A DNA stretch of 64,000 nucleotides, from the NCBI GenBank assembly GCA_900074885.1, contig FJUW01000068.1, positions 135,434-199,433 on the forward strand. Direction: 5' to 3'. This DNA is from Rhynchosporium graminicola (taxonomy: Eukaryota; Ascomycota; Leotiomycetes; Helotiales; Ploettnerulaceae). Every line of letters begins with the position of its first letter. Position 1 is the first letter of the stretch. The notes beneath the pieces are model-generated. The model saw nothing but the letters and a program-made list of their open reading frames with translations, did no database searches and was not told the DNA's origin. A program made the position numbers and the translations under genes. Below, piece by piece: positions 21,316-32,499 of the stretch.

Positions 21316-23825
21316 TTTGAAGGTCTTGATCATTCAAAACCGTCTCAAGAGATAAGACGGGCGGCTGCGACGCTGTGAGAAATATCTAAATGTCGATGGG
21401 CCATCCCTCTTATGTGTCTAGTCTCCTGTGGAGATCTCACCGCCCACCGACCCCATGGGGTTGGATGTGGAGAGACGAAACTCTATTCCGCGTTGAGGGC
21501 GGGGGAGAGCGGGGAAATCGAGGTTTCCAAGCTATTATACCTGCGAGCTTTTCTTGGGAGACAGGCATATTGACAAGCTCCCCAAAGCGTCTCTTTACGC
21601 TTGGAGTAAATCGCAGTGATTCGAGTAAGACTATTCTTACCTATCTCTCCTATCCTTTTTTCTATGTTGTGGTTTTCGATGATCGATGGACGGCTTGGAA
21701 CAGAGTTGTAGCAAGCTTAGAGATAACCCGGATGGTATTAAGTGAAGTAACGGTTCGCTAACGGCTTGACTCGCCAGTACCCGAGCACAACATGATCCTT
21801 GAGTATCGTGGCTTGCCCAGGCCGCTGTCCTGTCCGCCGCCCAGCCTTTCGGCCTTTGTTTCTCAAGTTTCGGCCGCAGATTTGATGCCGACCCGGCGAT
21901 TGTTGAAGCACCACGGTTTGTGGTGGCTTTAACTTTGTTTGAAATTGGCTCAATTGAAAAATAAAGTGGCGACGATCTAGGCTTCGGGTGCCATGACCAT
22001 GGTCAAGGAGCAAGCGGCGCATTAATCGTGATGGAGACCAAACACCACTGAGAATGAGACTGGAATGGGGACAAGTTTACTAATATGCATGGAGACAAAA
22101 TAGTGCACTAAGCTCTCGAGTGTCTTCTGGACTGCCCTTGTTGACTTCTGCTAGCTCTCGGATGGGTGCTCGCTTATTGCTCGCTACGCATCGAAAAAAG
22201 CTCCACACTTTGTAAACAATCAGTTACTGAGGCACATATTGACCTAGTTTGTGTCGTGTACAGCTGATATCGTGGCAATTGACTCTTGTACCAACTCACG
22301 AGCAGGAGTACATTTGACAAGTACGTGCTGCTGTTATAGGTACGGAAATACCTGGAGCAGGGCGAATGAGAAGTGCGTAGGCGGCACTGAAGTTGATGAT
22401 GAGAAGAGAGCGTTCCCAAAGATGGTATCGCTGCCAATTATATCGTTGAAAGGTGGCTTTGCTTTCAGCAAGAACATATGGCAGAGAGTTTCAAGTCACA
22501 GGACGCTCCATACCAAGCCGGAGAGTTTCTCGAAGTGATGGTGGAATTCGATTGACTCTAATGGAGTGGATTTCTACCCTTCTAGTATTTGCCATCAAGA
22601 ACACCCATGACAGCATGAGCCCGATTTTAGACTAATCGGAGTGGGTCATAGAAGCGTGCCATCAAAATCTGGTTTCCGAAGGAGATCAAAGTCAAAGCTT
22701 TGCACTGACCATTCCTAATCCTTCCGTCTGTTCTGGCTTACCCTCATCTCTCCTTATGGCGGAAGCGTCTTTCTCGGTCGAAAGAAGGCAACATAAGACA
22801 ATTCCCGACGTCGAACGGTAAGTCAGTAAAAATTTTCATTCGCTTGTCTCGAGTGTCCCTCTAGGCTTCAGACACCCGCGAGGTACGAGGTCAAAGGAGG
22901 TGAAAGGGCAGACGAAAATGGCCACTGCTCCGACCACTTGCAAAGCTCGATGATCAAAATCCCACTTGGAAGCCTCTCATCTTAAGCCTGACTGAGGAAC
23001 TTTGTTCATGTATTTGTTCTTCTCTTACTTAAGCTGTTATTTAATTCTCTTGCCTCTTTACCTCTACGAATCTCTCTCTGGCAACACGGCTGTCAACTTC
23101 AGTTACCATTATGAACAGGGGACTTCTTAGGATACCGTGCTCCAACTTTATACTTATCAGCAAAGATCTCCACAGTTAAGGGGTAGTAGGGTTACTTACT
23201 AACTCTTGAAGCTTACCCAAAATCTTGATGATCTGTTAGTAGACCTTTCTTAACTAACCCAGTAACGTAACGAGAGGGTAGCTATATCTCACCTGCGATT
23301 TATGAAAGGGGGCTGATCGAAGACAGTAATCTAAAGAGATACTATATTCAGTTCCTAGGTAAGGCGCGCTAATATTCCCTGCCTATGGTCTAAATCTATC
23401 GAATTCATTTTGGACCTAGCCCGATGATATCTGTTCTTTATATAGGTATGAACGTCCAGTTACTATCAAAAGTCGCATACAGGCATTATGATACTACTTG
23501 TAGTGAGTCGATATGAGATCCGTGGAAGCCATCACTCAAACATATGAGAATTCCCTATCGCTTTGGTATGGCGATTCTGGTCCTGATATCTGATCAGATG
23601 GATGCGTGGTTTCCAGATTATCTTGGATGGATTGACGTCTTCTCCTGTGGTCGTCAGATAGAAAAGCGGCTGAGGACTGAGTATGCCCGTCGTCCGCTGA
23701 TCAAACTGATTTGTGCGCTTAACATACATCGATTGACAAAGAGCCGCCGAAGCGCAGCCCAACCTCCAAGATTTGCAGCATCGAAGTTATTTTGACTGTA
23801 TTGCCATCGTGAGAACTTCGAAGCC
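21316..23825. other. Intergenic region upstream of the MFS gene
   Basis: About 2.5 kb with only short, mutually overlapping frames. The first few hundred bases are the MFS leader and promoter. One small spliced frame (22756-22985) is listed separately. From 23000 to 23530 the sequence is AT-richer and lacks frames of 60 codons. No repeat structure was recognised. Confidence 0.4.
22756..22985 (+). CDS. Candidate small protein gene with one intron, uncertain
   Basis: The ATG at 22756 opens MAEASFSVERRQHKTIPDVE. A GTAAGT donor at 22818 and a CTAG acceptor ending at 22864 bound a 47-bp intron, which is the usual size here. The second exon (22865-22985) continues in phase as LQTPARYEVKGG to a stop, giving 60 aa. 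No signal peptide, membrane segment or known motif. The donor quality is the main support; chance cannot be excluded and I recognise no homologue. Confidence 0.22.
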
Positions 23826-25633
23826 ATTTCGGGGTTTGAGGTCGCCGGTGCTGTGCTGGGTTCCGTGCTCCTGTTGATTTCCGCCATCCAATATTATGCA
23901 AAGGGTATCGAGACCATGAAGCGGAATGTCAAGTACAAGGCTCAGGCCGAGGACCTGGTTATGCATTTGATCTGGGCCCACAGTAGCTTGCGAAATACCT
24001 GCGAAAAGCTGCTTTCAAGACTTCAGCTCTCAGACGAAGATGTTATCTGTCTACTACAAAACCTCAATGGTCTGGCGTGGAGTAGTCCTGATCTCGAACA
24101 AAGAATCCAAAGAATCCTCAAGTCTGATTACAAAGCTTGCCAGGTACTCCTGCTCCGGATTTTCGCAAAACTAGACCAGATCAGGGAGAGACTGGGTTTG
24201 CCAAAAGATTATGCTACTCGTGAAGATTATACTGTGCGTGTCCGTGAGATTGTCACGAGCTGATCGCTGATTAGGCGAAGCCGGCGTGGTTCAAGATACG
24301 GGGAAGTGAGGAAGCTTAAGGCAGGCTGAAGACGAAATTAACAACAGCAGGAAAGGCTATCCAGCTTGGATTCGAAGATAGTTAATATTACAAAGTGTTC
24401 CAGACGATAAGGGATTACACAGAAGGTCTCGAGAAGACGCTGCGAGATAGTATAGAGCTTGAATCTGGACGACGGAAGAGAGGCAATAGGCGAAAGGCGA
24501 AGGCGTAGGCAATAGTCCGAGATATCGCTGCCAGTCTATTTTGGTTTATCCGATGAGACTATTCATATCTACACAAGCATAGCGTAAACTTAAGACTAGA
24601 GATACTAAAACGAGTCGTGTACGATAAGACACCACGGAACATATTTAACCTCCTCTTTTCGTGCTTGGAAGGGATCGCGGTATACTAACTATAATACCTA
24701 TGGTTCTGGAGACAAGTTATAGTAAAGCTATTGGAGATTGAAGCCTAACAAGAACTCAAGACTCGCTGAATACATAAATCTAACTAATTAGTCCAAGAGG
24801 CACAGTATTATTTATAGTTCCACCTAAGATTACTCCGATGCCTGGATCTAATATTGTGTCATTGTGTAACGCACTCAGAGATGCGCCCCAGATTCAAACC
24901 TCTGTGGGCTCTCTCGAATGGTAGAGTATCTCAACCTCCAGAAGCAACTACCTTAGGATAAGGTAGCTGACTGTATGATTTTAGCAGCGATCAATATCGG
25001 CACCATCTCATCACTAGCGCCCAAGAACAGCAGAGGACAACTCGCACACTTGAGTAAATATTGAAGGAGCGGAACTCCAAACGGGTATCAAAGCAGCCAC
25101 GGCTCTGCGACTACACGACGAAAGAGCGATACCAGATTTCTCTCACCCTAGCCTACGCAGTCTTGCAGTTCTATGGCACACCTTGGCTTCAAGAGATATG
25201 GAGTAAGAAAGAAATCTACTTTATTGGAAGCAACCAATATCTCGTTGACAGCTTGTACCTGATTCAACACCCCATACCAAAACAAAATGCCCGAGAACTC
25301 ACGGGTCTACCTGAGCTTCGTCCTTGGGCCAATCCAACCACCTATGCTCTGGGAATCGTTCTCTTAGAGCTAGCCTTCGGATTTCCCATGGAAGCAATAC
25401 ACCCTGACGCGAGCGATCTTGGACCAGGAGGGCTTCCGGATGCTCTGACAGAATTAAGGAAAGCAAGGCGACTTGCTTTGATGATCGAAGAGAGGGATGG
25501 AGAGGGGCTGGCGACAACAATTATCAAATGCATGCGATACGATGCCTTTGAGCCCGAGGACTCTCGGTTCCAAGAGTGCTTCTACAATGATGTGATAGTC
25601 CCCCTCGAGATCTGCCTCGGATATATGCAATGA
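23826..25633 (+). pseudogene. Broken gene of the fungal DUF7580-type (HeLo-like N-terminus) family
   Basis: The family normally opens with Met-Ser-Gly-Phe-Glu-Val-Ala-Gly. Here the sequence at 23826 reads ATT TCG GGG TTT GAG GTC GCC GGT, so the start codon is ATT. An open N-terminal stretch follows (AVLGSVLLLISAIQYYAKGI and on to 24263). The middle (24264-25060) still carries recognisable family text such as NLRLE near 24590 and SSDQYRHHLIT, but with many stops. The C-terminal part is open again from 25061 to 25633 (KERYQISLTLAYAVLQFYG, TPWLQEIWSKKEIYF, NPTTYALGIVLLELAFG). Proteins of this kind occur in fungal heterokaryon-incompatibility and NLR-like repertoires; that role is inference. The two open ends would each fool a gene finder into calling a small gene. 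Confidence 0.75.
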
Positions 25634-27376
25634 GGAGGAGAGGTAAAAATGAAATTAATTGTGGATTTAAAGCCCATCAAAAAGGCCACGAAGTCGGGCG
25701 AGGCCGTCTCGGGAGAACCAGTGTGAATATGCCAGCGGGACACCTGATAGCTGAGAATGACGCGGGAGCAAGGTAATCAGATGCTGATATAACTTGGGTG
25801 TATATCTTCACGCAACCTCATGTCGTATTCTTGTGACTTCTCGACGCCTGCTTGTGGAAGGACTGATTGTAAGGCGACTAGTATCGACTTCCATCAGAAC
25901 TGTCTCTTTCGTTGAGGCCACAGCTACCGACAATCCGACCACTTGAGTCGCGTCTCTCTTCCGACGGACGTGGCTTCCCAACACGACAACTATTTTGCGG
26001 CAAATTTGCCTCCAGATATCCATTGCCGAGGAAAGTAACCACGATAATTTGGTTCTCTTCGAGGGATTTCAAAATGCACAGGTGTAAGCGAGGCATAAAC
26101 TGGCATATCGAAAGGGCAGAAATCCAATTCTGCATCAGGACGGGTGTAGCAATTGCTGAAGAGCTGTTTGGACCAGGGTTCACTTCAAGAGTTTCCTCGT
26201 ATTGCTTAACTCCATAGAAAGGAAGCCCGTAATACGATATCCCGCCATACGATATGCTAATGGGCTTCCTATTCCAATGAATAACGTCCACGATACTCTC
26301 TATAGTCTATCCAGTCGGAATACCCTGCGAATCCAAACCCGCGGCCCGAAATCTGGCGACCTTTTAAGCTTGTCACTTCCGTTTTAAAGGTCGCGTCATG
26401 GTATTGATCGATTCGCAGATATTGGCTGCAGGACTCGGCCGCGGAGTTCAAGGGCCGTCGCGTAATGCTTATTTCCTAAAATTCAAATAAAAGGCGACGC
26501 GAGTGAGAAATGCCATAGCGCGTTTCGTTTTGGTCAATACGTGATTGTGGATATGTTTCTTCCCTACCTTCCTCGTACTCACTTGCCTGTTACTTAGGGA
26601 ACTGTACGTAGTTTGACAAGATCTCGCTGAATATTCGTTCCCGAGTGAGCATGCCAAACCTTCACATAAACCAACTCAAGCCGAGTAACATGCCTCCGGA
26701 CAGAGGATTATCTTGGATGGCCTCAACTGTGCTCGAAAGTGAATAATAACTTGAGCTCGAGAAGTGGTCTGTAAAAAGCAAAACTGAGTTTCGGCGAAGG
26801 GCACCTAGATTTACGATTACTCTTCATTTCTCGACTACAGCTAGTTTTCCTCTGATGAATATCATCGAGCTAACATCCAAACGAATGCGATGCTTTGTCA
26901 ACACGTATCGAATCTGTCTTGGCCACATATTTACAGCGTGTTGAAAGCAGCATTTCAAATGATATTAGAAGCCCTCGTAGAGTTCCTTCCCGACTTCTTA
27001 CTCCGAATAGATCAAGACTGCTATGCCTCGCAACTTGATTAGATGCTCGGAAAGCAACTACTCATGAAAACACTTCAGCCTGCTGAGCTAAGAATGTCGA
27101 TGCAAACCCAGTATCGGATAGCAACTGTATGGTATATATGTTTCTGCATATAAGCAGAATATAATACCGTCTATCTATGGCTTCGTTTTTGCAGAATGTT
27201 TCGATTCTAGAAAATTCGTGCTCATCGCGGGCCATTTACGATAGTTTTGGGTGTTCAGCCCAGCTTATGTTGGCTGCTAGCAGCTGCATTCGGTAATGAA
27301 CGTTCGAGTTTGTAGCCGGGATTCCTGGACAATCCGGAATAGCATATAATGAAGAATTGAAGCAGCTGTCGATGAT
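25634..27376. other. Intergenic, no supported gene
   Basis: Frames of up to 137 codons occur at 25808-26657, but they overlap in several phases and lack recognisable sequence. A 9-bp hairpin with internal repeats lies at 26220-26270 (listed separately). The part from 26700 to 27376 has no frame of 60 codons and includes the 3' flank of the zinc-cluster gene. Confidence 0.4.
26220..26270. repeat. Hairpin with internal direct repeat
   Basis: AGGAAGCCC (26220-26228) pairs perfectly with GGGCTTCCT (26262-26270) across a 33-base loop. The loop contains ATACGATAT twice (26232-26240 and 26247-26255). Function unknown; there is no gene directly beside it. Confidence 0.6.
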
Positions 27377-30300
27377 CTAACGATTCGCATTCATGTCCAT
27401 GTTGAACCAGTCCTACGTTGAAAAGTCAGTAATCATCGTCATTGCCACACTAGCAATTGATCTGGCGGCATGAGTGGAATTGAATTGGGTAAAGTGCGTG
27501 ATTGGGAGGAAACACTTACCAGCCACTCTAGGCCAGACTGATCTTCCATCTGCAGATTTGGAACATACATGTTCAGTTCATTCCCAGCATCATTGATGGC
27601 TTGGTTGATCTGGTCGTCTGACATCGAAGAAAAGTTGGGAAGCACCGACATATCCAATTGCGATAAACCTTGTTGACTTTGACGCACTTGCACTAGTTGC
27701 TGGCCGCTCGGAGGTACCGAATACGAAATGGGTGCTTGTGCATAGTCGTTTCCAGCTCCTGTAACAGAAATCCCGATGACTTGGCGAAGATGTCTGCCAT
27801 ACAAGGCAGCAGTACCATTCCGATGAGGAGGGTTCGATCCGAGTCTTTCTAAGACATCCGCAGATTCCTCGATGAGTCTTCGGATACTAGATGCCAGGCT
27901 CATACTGCCGGTAGAGCTGGTACTGAGATAAAATGCGAAGCAGGCGGCGAACGAAATCATGATTGAAGTGTTGTTCGGCATAGATTTGAGACGGTTCTCG
28001 CCCTGGACGGCGGCACGGAGAACGTTGAGAGCTGATGAAAGTCCTGCTGCTCGGAAGTAGCGCTTTACTTCCACCGGGGCGGTGGGATGATTAATGACGC
28101 TGCTGTATATTGATAATCGGCCATGGGTTACTAGAATCTCAACATAAGGCGGAATAGAATGGTCTGTATGATTAGCTCTGGAAGATTGTTTTAGAATGGG
28201 ATAAGTACCTTTCATTCCACCGATTGCGAAAGCCCAAGTTGCATACCAGTTGTTGAAGAACCCTTCGACCATTTCTTGGAGTCTATTACCATCAACGAAG
28301 TGCCGGATGCTCCTCTGAAATGTAGTACATACGATTGCGCGATCGAACTCCCACTGATCCGCTTACTATCACATGTGTTTTTGACCTCTGTTATCAAGTG
28401 TGCCTGACTATAGTCAGCGAAAGGGGATGGGTGAGAACGAGTTTCGACTTACAAGATCTCTTCTGAGAACGGTTGAAGATATGATAGATCCATCCCAGAT
28501 ATCAGCGATAGAGGATTTATGCCAACTGTCGCAATGTTCGATAATGGTGGTGAGTGGTACCGTGAAACTTCTACCTCGTGCCAGACAGACACCTCGATCA
28601 AGGACAAAAAGAGCAAGCCAGATTCTCTCGCGTCGGCGAAGCAACCTTCTTCCATACTCAGAGTTGACATCCACGTCCGGGAATCCATCCAGTTCCAAAG
28701 CTTTTCTAGCTGTTATGCAGTCTGACAGCGGTTTGCCTTCATTAATTCCGATCAGAGAATCGCTTGGAGACGGCACAATAAGTTTATTTAGTGATATGTC
28801 CATTGCGATGGTCAGAGCAGAAGCCATATATGAGCAAGTGCCGTCATCCGACCAGTGCTCACCAGGTGCCATCCATGGTATGTTGACCATGAATCCTAGG
28901 ACGATTTCAGGGGAACGGTTCCTTCTAGTCCTCAACTTTTGAGCTAGAAGGTTGCAATGTACTGAAAGGCGCCGAGAAACAGCAGAAGCATTAGGCATGA
29001 ATAGCGCGGATGCCGCCATGATAGAGGTAAAGAGAAAAGCCGATTGCTTTCGGACGAACTGCGGGGTATGAAGGATAGGATCGAGTCCCCAGCGTGTGTG
29101 GGCAAGGTTTTCATGAAAGCTGTCATAGTTAGCTGAAATGTCTGTAATGTAAGCGTGGGTAAATTAGTCTCCAGCGGAGTTAAGACCTGTCTATTTCGAT
29201 ATGGTAAAGTCATCGAATAATTATGTGACTTTAGCGTCTGTCTTCTCGGAAGATCCACGTCGTGGAGACATTCCAGGACATCATTAGGCAAAACTCTAAA
29301 GTCATAAAATATCCGATGACTTTACGCAAGTGATGATCCTCTCCGCCGGAGACGAATTTGCTTGCTCTTGATGTGTTTAGGCAATCTTACTAACTGAATA
29401 AGACGGCAGCTTCTTCCTCAGTAACAAGTCCCAGCTCGATCGGGTCAATGTCAACTCCTACATCGAGACTCGGCCGGAATGGTCCGAAAAAGTCAAGCAG
29501 CTGCTGGTCTCCAACAGCGCCAGGGATTCGTGGTGGGCTGAGATACGAAGTAGTAGGCGCCGATAGATCTGATGCCCTAGCAAGCAACTGTAATGGGTTC
29601 TCCGCATCGTCTACAGCGAAGTTGCCATCGACGGGATTGCTTGAAAATCCCCGACGAGAGTTATGACATTCATTGGGGACCCCTGATGGGCGTAGAGCAT
29701 ATGTATGGCTATTCTGTGCCAGATTTCGCCTGGAATTTTCATGATATTGACTCGCTGGTTGCAACCGGTATGCATCATGCGCACCCTCTGCGTTCGAACG
29801 CTGGATCTGTGATTGCGCCCGTGATAAACTCAGTCCATGCGGTGACAAATTTGACATCGGCAGAAGTCCTTGAGCTTCACTGAGTAGGCTCTGGAGATGC
29901 TGAGTGCTCTGGTCTTCCTTTGGCTCTTCAGTCCTGGTTCGTTTAATCTCTTGTTCAATACGATGAACCGCCTTCTCTAGTCCGTCCCTCTTACTATTCG
30001 TTTGGTTAGCTAGATATTCTAGACAAAGAAATTTTCGGCGAAGCGAACGCATCTCTGAAGGTTGGTGATTATCAGTATGTATATGACGTTGAAGTATCAC
30101 TTTAAAAATATGCTATCATGTCTTCCTGACTTTACCTGCTAGTTATAGGATACACCGCGAAGTAATTTAGCAAAGTCATTTAATTATATCATGACATCTT
30201 AAGCTCAACAGTTCCTCATTCGCCGGATACGAATTTGCCAACCTCGAGTCATAACTTACTTTTTGATGCCCTTCTTTCGGCCGACCCGATAATCCGGCAC

Positions 30301-30483
30301 GATACATTCAGCTCCGGCCTGGACGCATTTCTTGCACCGTAGATCTTCAGCAACGTTACGCAAGCAGCGAGTCTTGCTCTTCCTACAATTCAAGCAAGCC
30401 GCTTGCTTTTGTGAACCAGAGCCACCATCTCTCTCCGCAGTATTCGAGCTGCTTGGCGATCTCACTGACCTCCTCTCTTCCAT
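27377..30483 (-). CDS. Zn2Cys6 binuclear-cluster transcription factor with fungal regulatory domain
   Basis: Six exons (complement of 30260-30483, 29391-29993, 28453-29119, 28209-28353, 27520-28163, 27377-27412) give 772 aa in phase throughout. The zinc cluster is C30-x2-C33-x6-C40-x9-C50-x2-C53-x6-C60, followed by the linker GRKKGIKNKRDGLEKAV and a short coiled coil. The large middle region (about 277-700) has the profile of the fungal middle homology region, with RERIWLALFVLDRGVCLARG, FFNNWYATWAFAIGG and YVEILVTHGRLSIYSSV. The C-terminus ends LDWFNMDMNANR, a common acidic/aromatic tail in this group. It should be a nuclear DNA-binding regulator; targets unknown. The splice at 28354-28452 removes a stretch that also reads like protein (AHLITEVKNTC); see findings. 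Confidence 0.88.
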
Positions 30484-30765
30484 ATCGACGATTTCGAAGG
30501 TGTCGGAGGACTAATCATCTCGACACCAATGTCGTGAAGAGTCACGAGCAATCAGGACTGGAGCAACATTAAGGCAAACAATCATGAAGCGTTGCCGGCT
30601 TTTCGCTTGATTGAGGATGAACCCAGGGACGCAAGGCAGGTGATGAGAATTCAATTGGTGGCACGTGACAGTGCTCGCACGGACCTCGGAATTGAAAGCT
30701 TCTCAGCGATTGATCATGGTATATACTGAGCTTTAAGCTACAATACTTTCACCTAATGTGGTCGC
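30484..30765. other. Promoter region of the zinc-cluster gene
   Basis: Short gap between the zinc-cluster gene start and the end of the upstream carrier pseudogene. It contains CACGTGAC at 30662-30669, an E-box-like palindrome core, but nothing more specific. Confidence 0.35.
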
Positions 30766-31960
30766 TTATTGACTAATTACAGTAAGCCTGCTTAAATTAT
30801 CCCTGAGAGCATGTTCCTTCTCTGCTCTTACATATCCGATCTCATCGCGCAGCATTTGAGTCTCAGATTGTCCACTGTATGTATGCTTCAATTGCTTCCC
30901 GGGTCTTTTACCCTCTCGTTGTAATTGCTCCATGAACAAGAACATCAGAACTGTGTTCGGGCTGTTTCTGTCAGTCCAGTCAAGTGGTCTTTATTCCCAG
31001 AAAACATACGCAAGTCGTAGCCACGCTGGAGAACATCTGCAGGCGCACACATTGCAACTGTTCCCGCAACCAGAGATGCTGCAATATGGAGGAGGACATA
31101 TTCTGAGAATGGCATCAATCTGTTCGCAAGTAGCTTCTTTTTCGCTGATGTGTACCTGAGAAATTAGTGAATTCTCTTAATATGATCCGGTCGGTTGAGA
31201 CTCACACTGCAATCTGCGATACGTCTGCAGACTATCAGCTCGGATACCTCATTCCCGGCACGTGTTCACTATCAAGATACTTCTGACAACGTTTGGCCCC
31301 AAGCATTTCCTGGATGCACCAAGTCCTTCCTCGTGTCCTATCCTGATCCACCCGCTCACCGCACTTTTGAACAGATATCGTTGACTAGGAGACTTCACTC
31401 CATCCGCACTCATTCGAATCAAAACTACCTGGACAGCATCAGTACATTTCGACTTTAAAGGGGGGGTATTTCTATCTCTGTTGGATTTCCAAGCATGCCA
31501 GCTAGTCCCCTAGCGACGCCAGCACGTGCAATCGTTGACCCAGTGGTGAGCTTTCTGCCAGTCCTCTACTGTATCTGACGAGCAAGGATATCATACAAAG
31601 CGAAACGTGTAGTGGAGTATGTTGTCTGTCGATGGATAGAGGCAGAAAGTCCGGACCAGAGGGAGCAGATTCCTGTTTTTTTAACAGTTAATATCGGAAA
31701 GACAGTCTCGATTGGTCGTACCATCTCGTATGGCGAATGTTTGAAGAGCTAGTAACATGGGCTTTTTTGATGATAGGACTTGCATGCAACTTCTCAAGAT
31801 TAGCGATGATTTATATGAAATCTATGGCGAATTTACCATTTCGTTCTATCCAGCGGGTGTGCTATCTAGTGGTCAGATTGGTTCCGTGGCTTAGCTGGAA
31901 TGCCTTACTGAAACAGGCTGCCAATGAAGCTGATGCTCCTCTGTGTATGTTAGCATTATT
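30766..31960 (-). pseudogene. Broken mitochondrial carrier (SLC25, dicarboxylate-carrier-like) gene
   Basis: Reading the minus strand from about 31960 to 30766 gives, in order, carrier blocks in different phases. They are AHPLD (31850s), MQVLSSKKPMLLALQT, SLWSGLSASIHRQTTYSTTR (31650s-31600s), GLAGMLGNPTEI (31510-31475), VLIRMSADGVKSPSQRY, GWIRIGHEEG, GPNVVRSILIVNT, SQIAVYTSAKKKLLANRL, ASLVAGTVAMCAPADVL (31060s) and SPNTVLMFLFMEQL (30945). PTEI and PADV are the Px[D/E] signature motifs of mitochondrial carriers. Lesions: a lost donor after NPTEI (GA where GT is expected), a frame break with about 35 extra bases after SILIVNT, and a missing segment between APADVL and SPNTVL. One intron (about 31154-31207) still looks normal. 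All six-helix carriers transport metabolites across the inner membrane; this one cannot make a full protein. Confidence 0.75.
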
Positions 31961-32499
31961 GACTTCTTCCTCTCTTCCTATCGATCATTTACCCGACCCC
32001 ATGTTTGCTGTGCCTTCGCCACTGCAATAAAGAAATCAATTGTATAGAGAAACCTAGAGAATGTCCAAAAGTAGTACTTCGATGAAATTTTCTATATCGT
32101 TCCACAATACTATCTATCAAAGAATCGTCTTCACGGGCATCAGATATACAGCCGCAAACATCACTAACCTAATTAGGAGGAAAGTAAATCTCCGACACGG
32201 AAATTCACGTGAATGGTTTTTTGTGGCGGCAAAAGTCAGACCCGATCGATCCCACAGAACAGAATTACCGACCCGTCCGAGGTATTATTACCAGGTTTCG
32301 CAGGTAAAACAATAGCCGAATATAATAACGCTACCGCCCTTCCAGGGGAGCGGCAGAACGAGGCATGTTCAGCGGCAATTGTCATCGTATTTCGGACTTC
32401 AATTGCATCTTTCTTGATTCCGTTCATTTGATTTGACAATTCTATTTTTTCTTTTTTCTGCTTCCTGAATATCTTTTTTTTTTTTTTTCCATTGAAGAG
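31961..32499 (+). other. Upstream region of the CoA-transferase gene
   Basis: No supported gene. A run of 15 T (32474-32488) ends 12 bases before the SCOT ATG, a pyrimidine tract typical of fungal core promoters and leaders. Frames of up to 84 codons here are unrecognised. Confidence 0.45.

Noticed and set aside
24870..24935. tRNA-like T-loop (complement of GATTCAAACC) with a TGGTAGAG-like motif nearby
   Set aside because: The arms do not pair into a cloverleaf on either strand, and the stretch lies inside the DUF7580-type pseudogene.
25808..26291. Overlapping minus-strand frames of 71 and 137 codons
   Set aside because: They overlap a plus-strand frame of similar size, have no motif and no introns matching the local style; chance frames in GC-moderate DNA.
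31737..32030. 97-codon plus-strand frame with hydrophobic text
   Set aside because: It is antisense to the carrier pseudogene for much of its length, and its hydrophobicity comes from that overlap.
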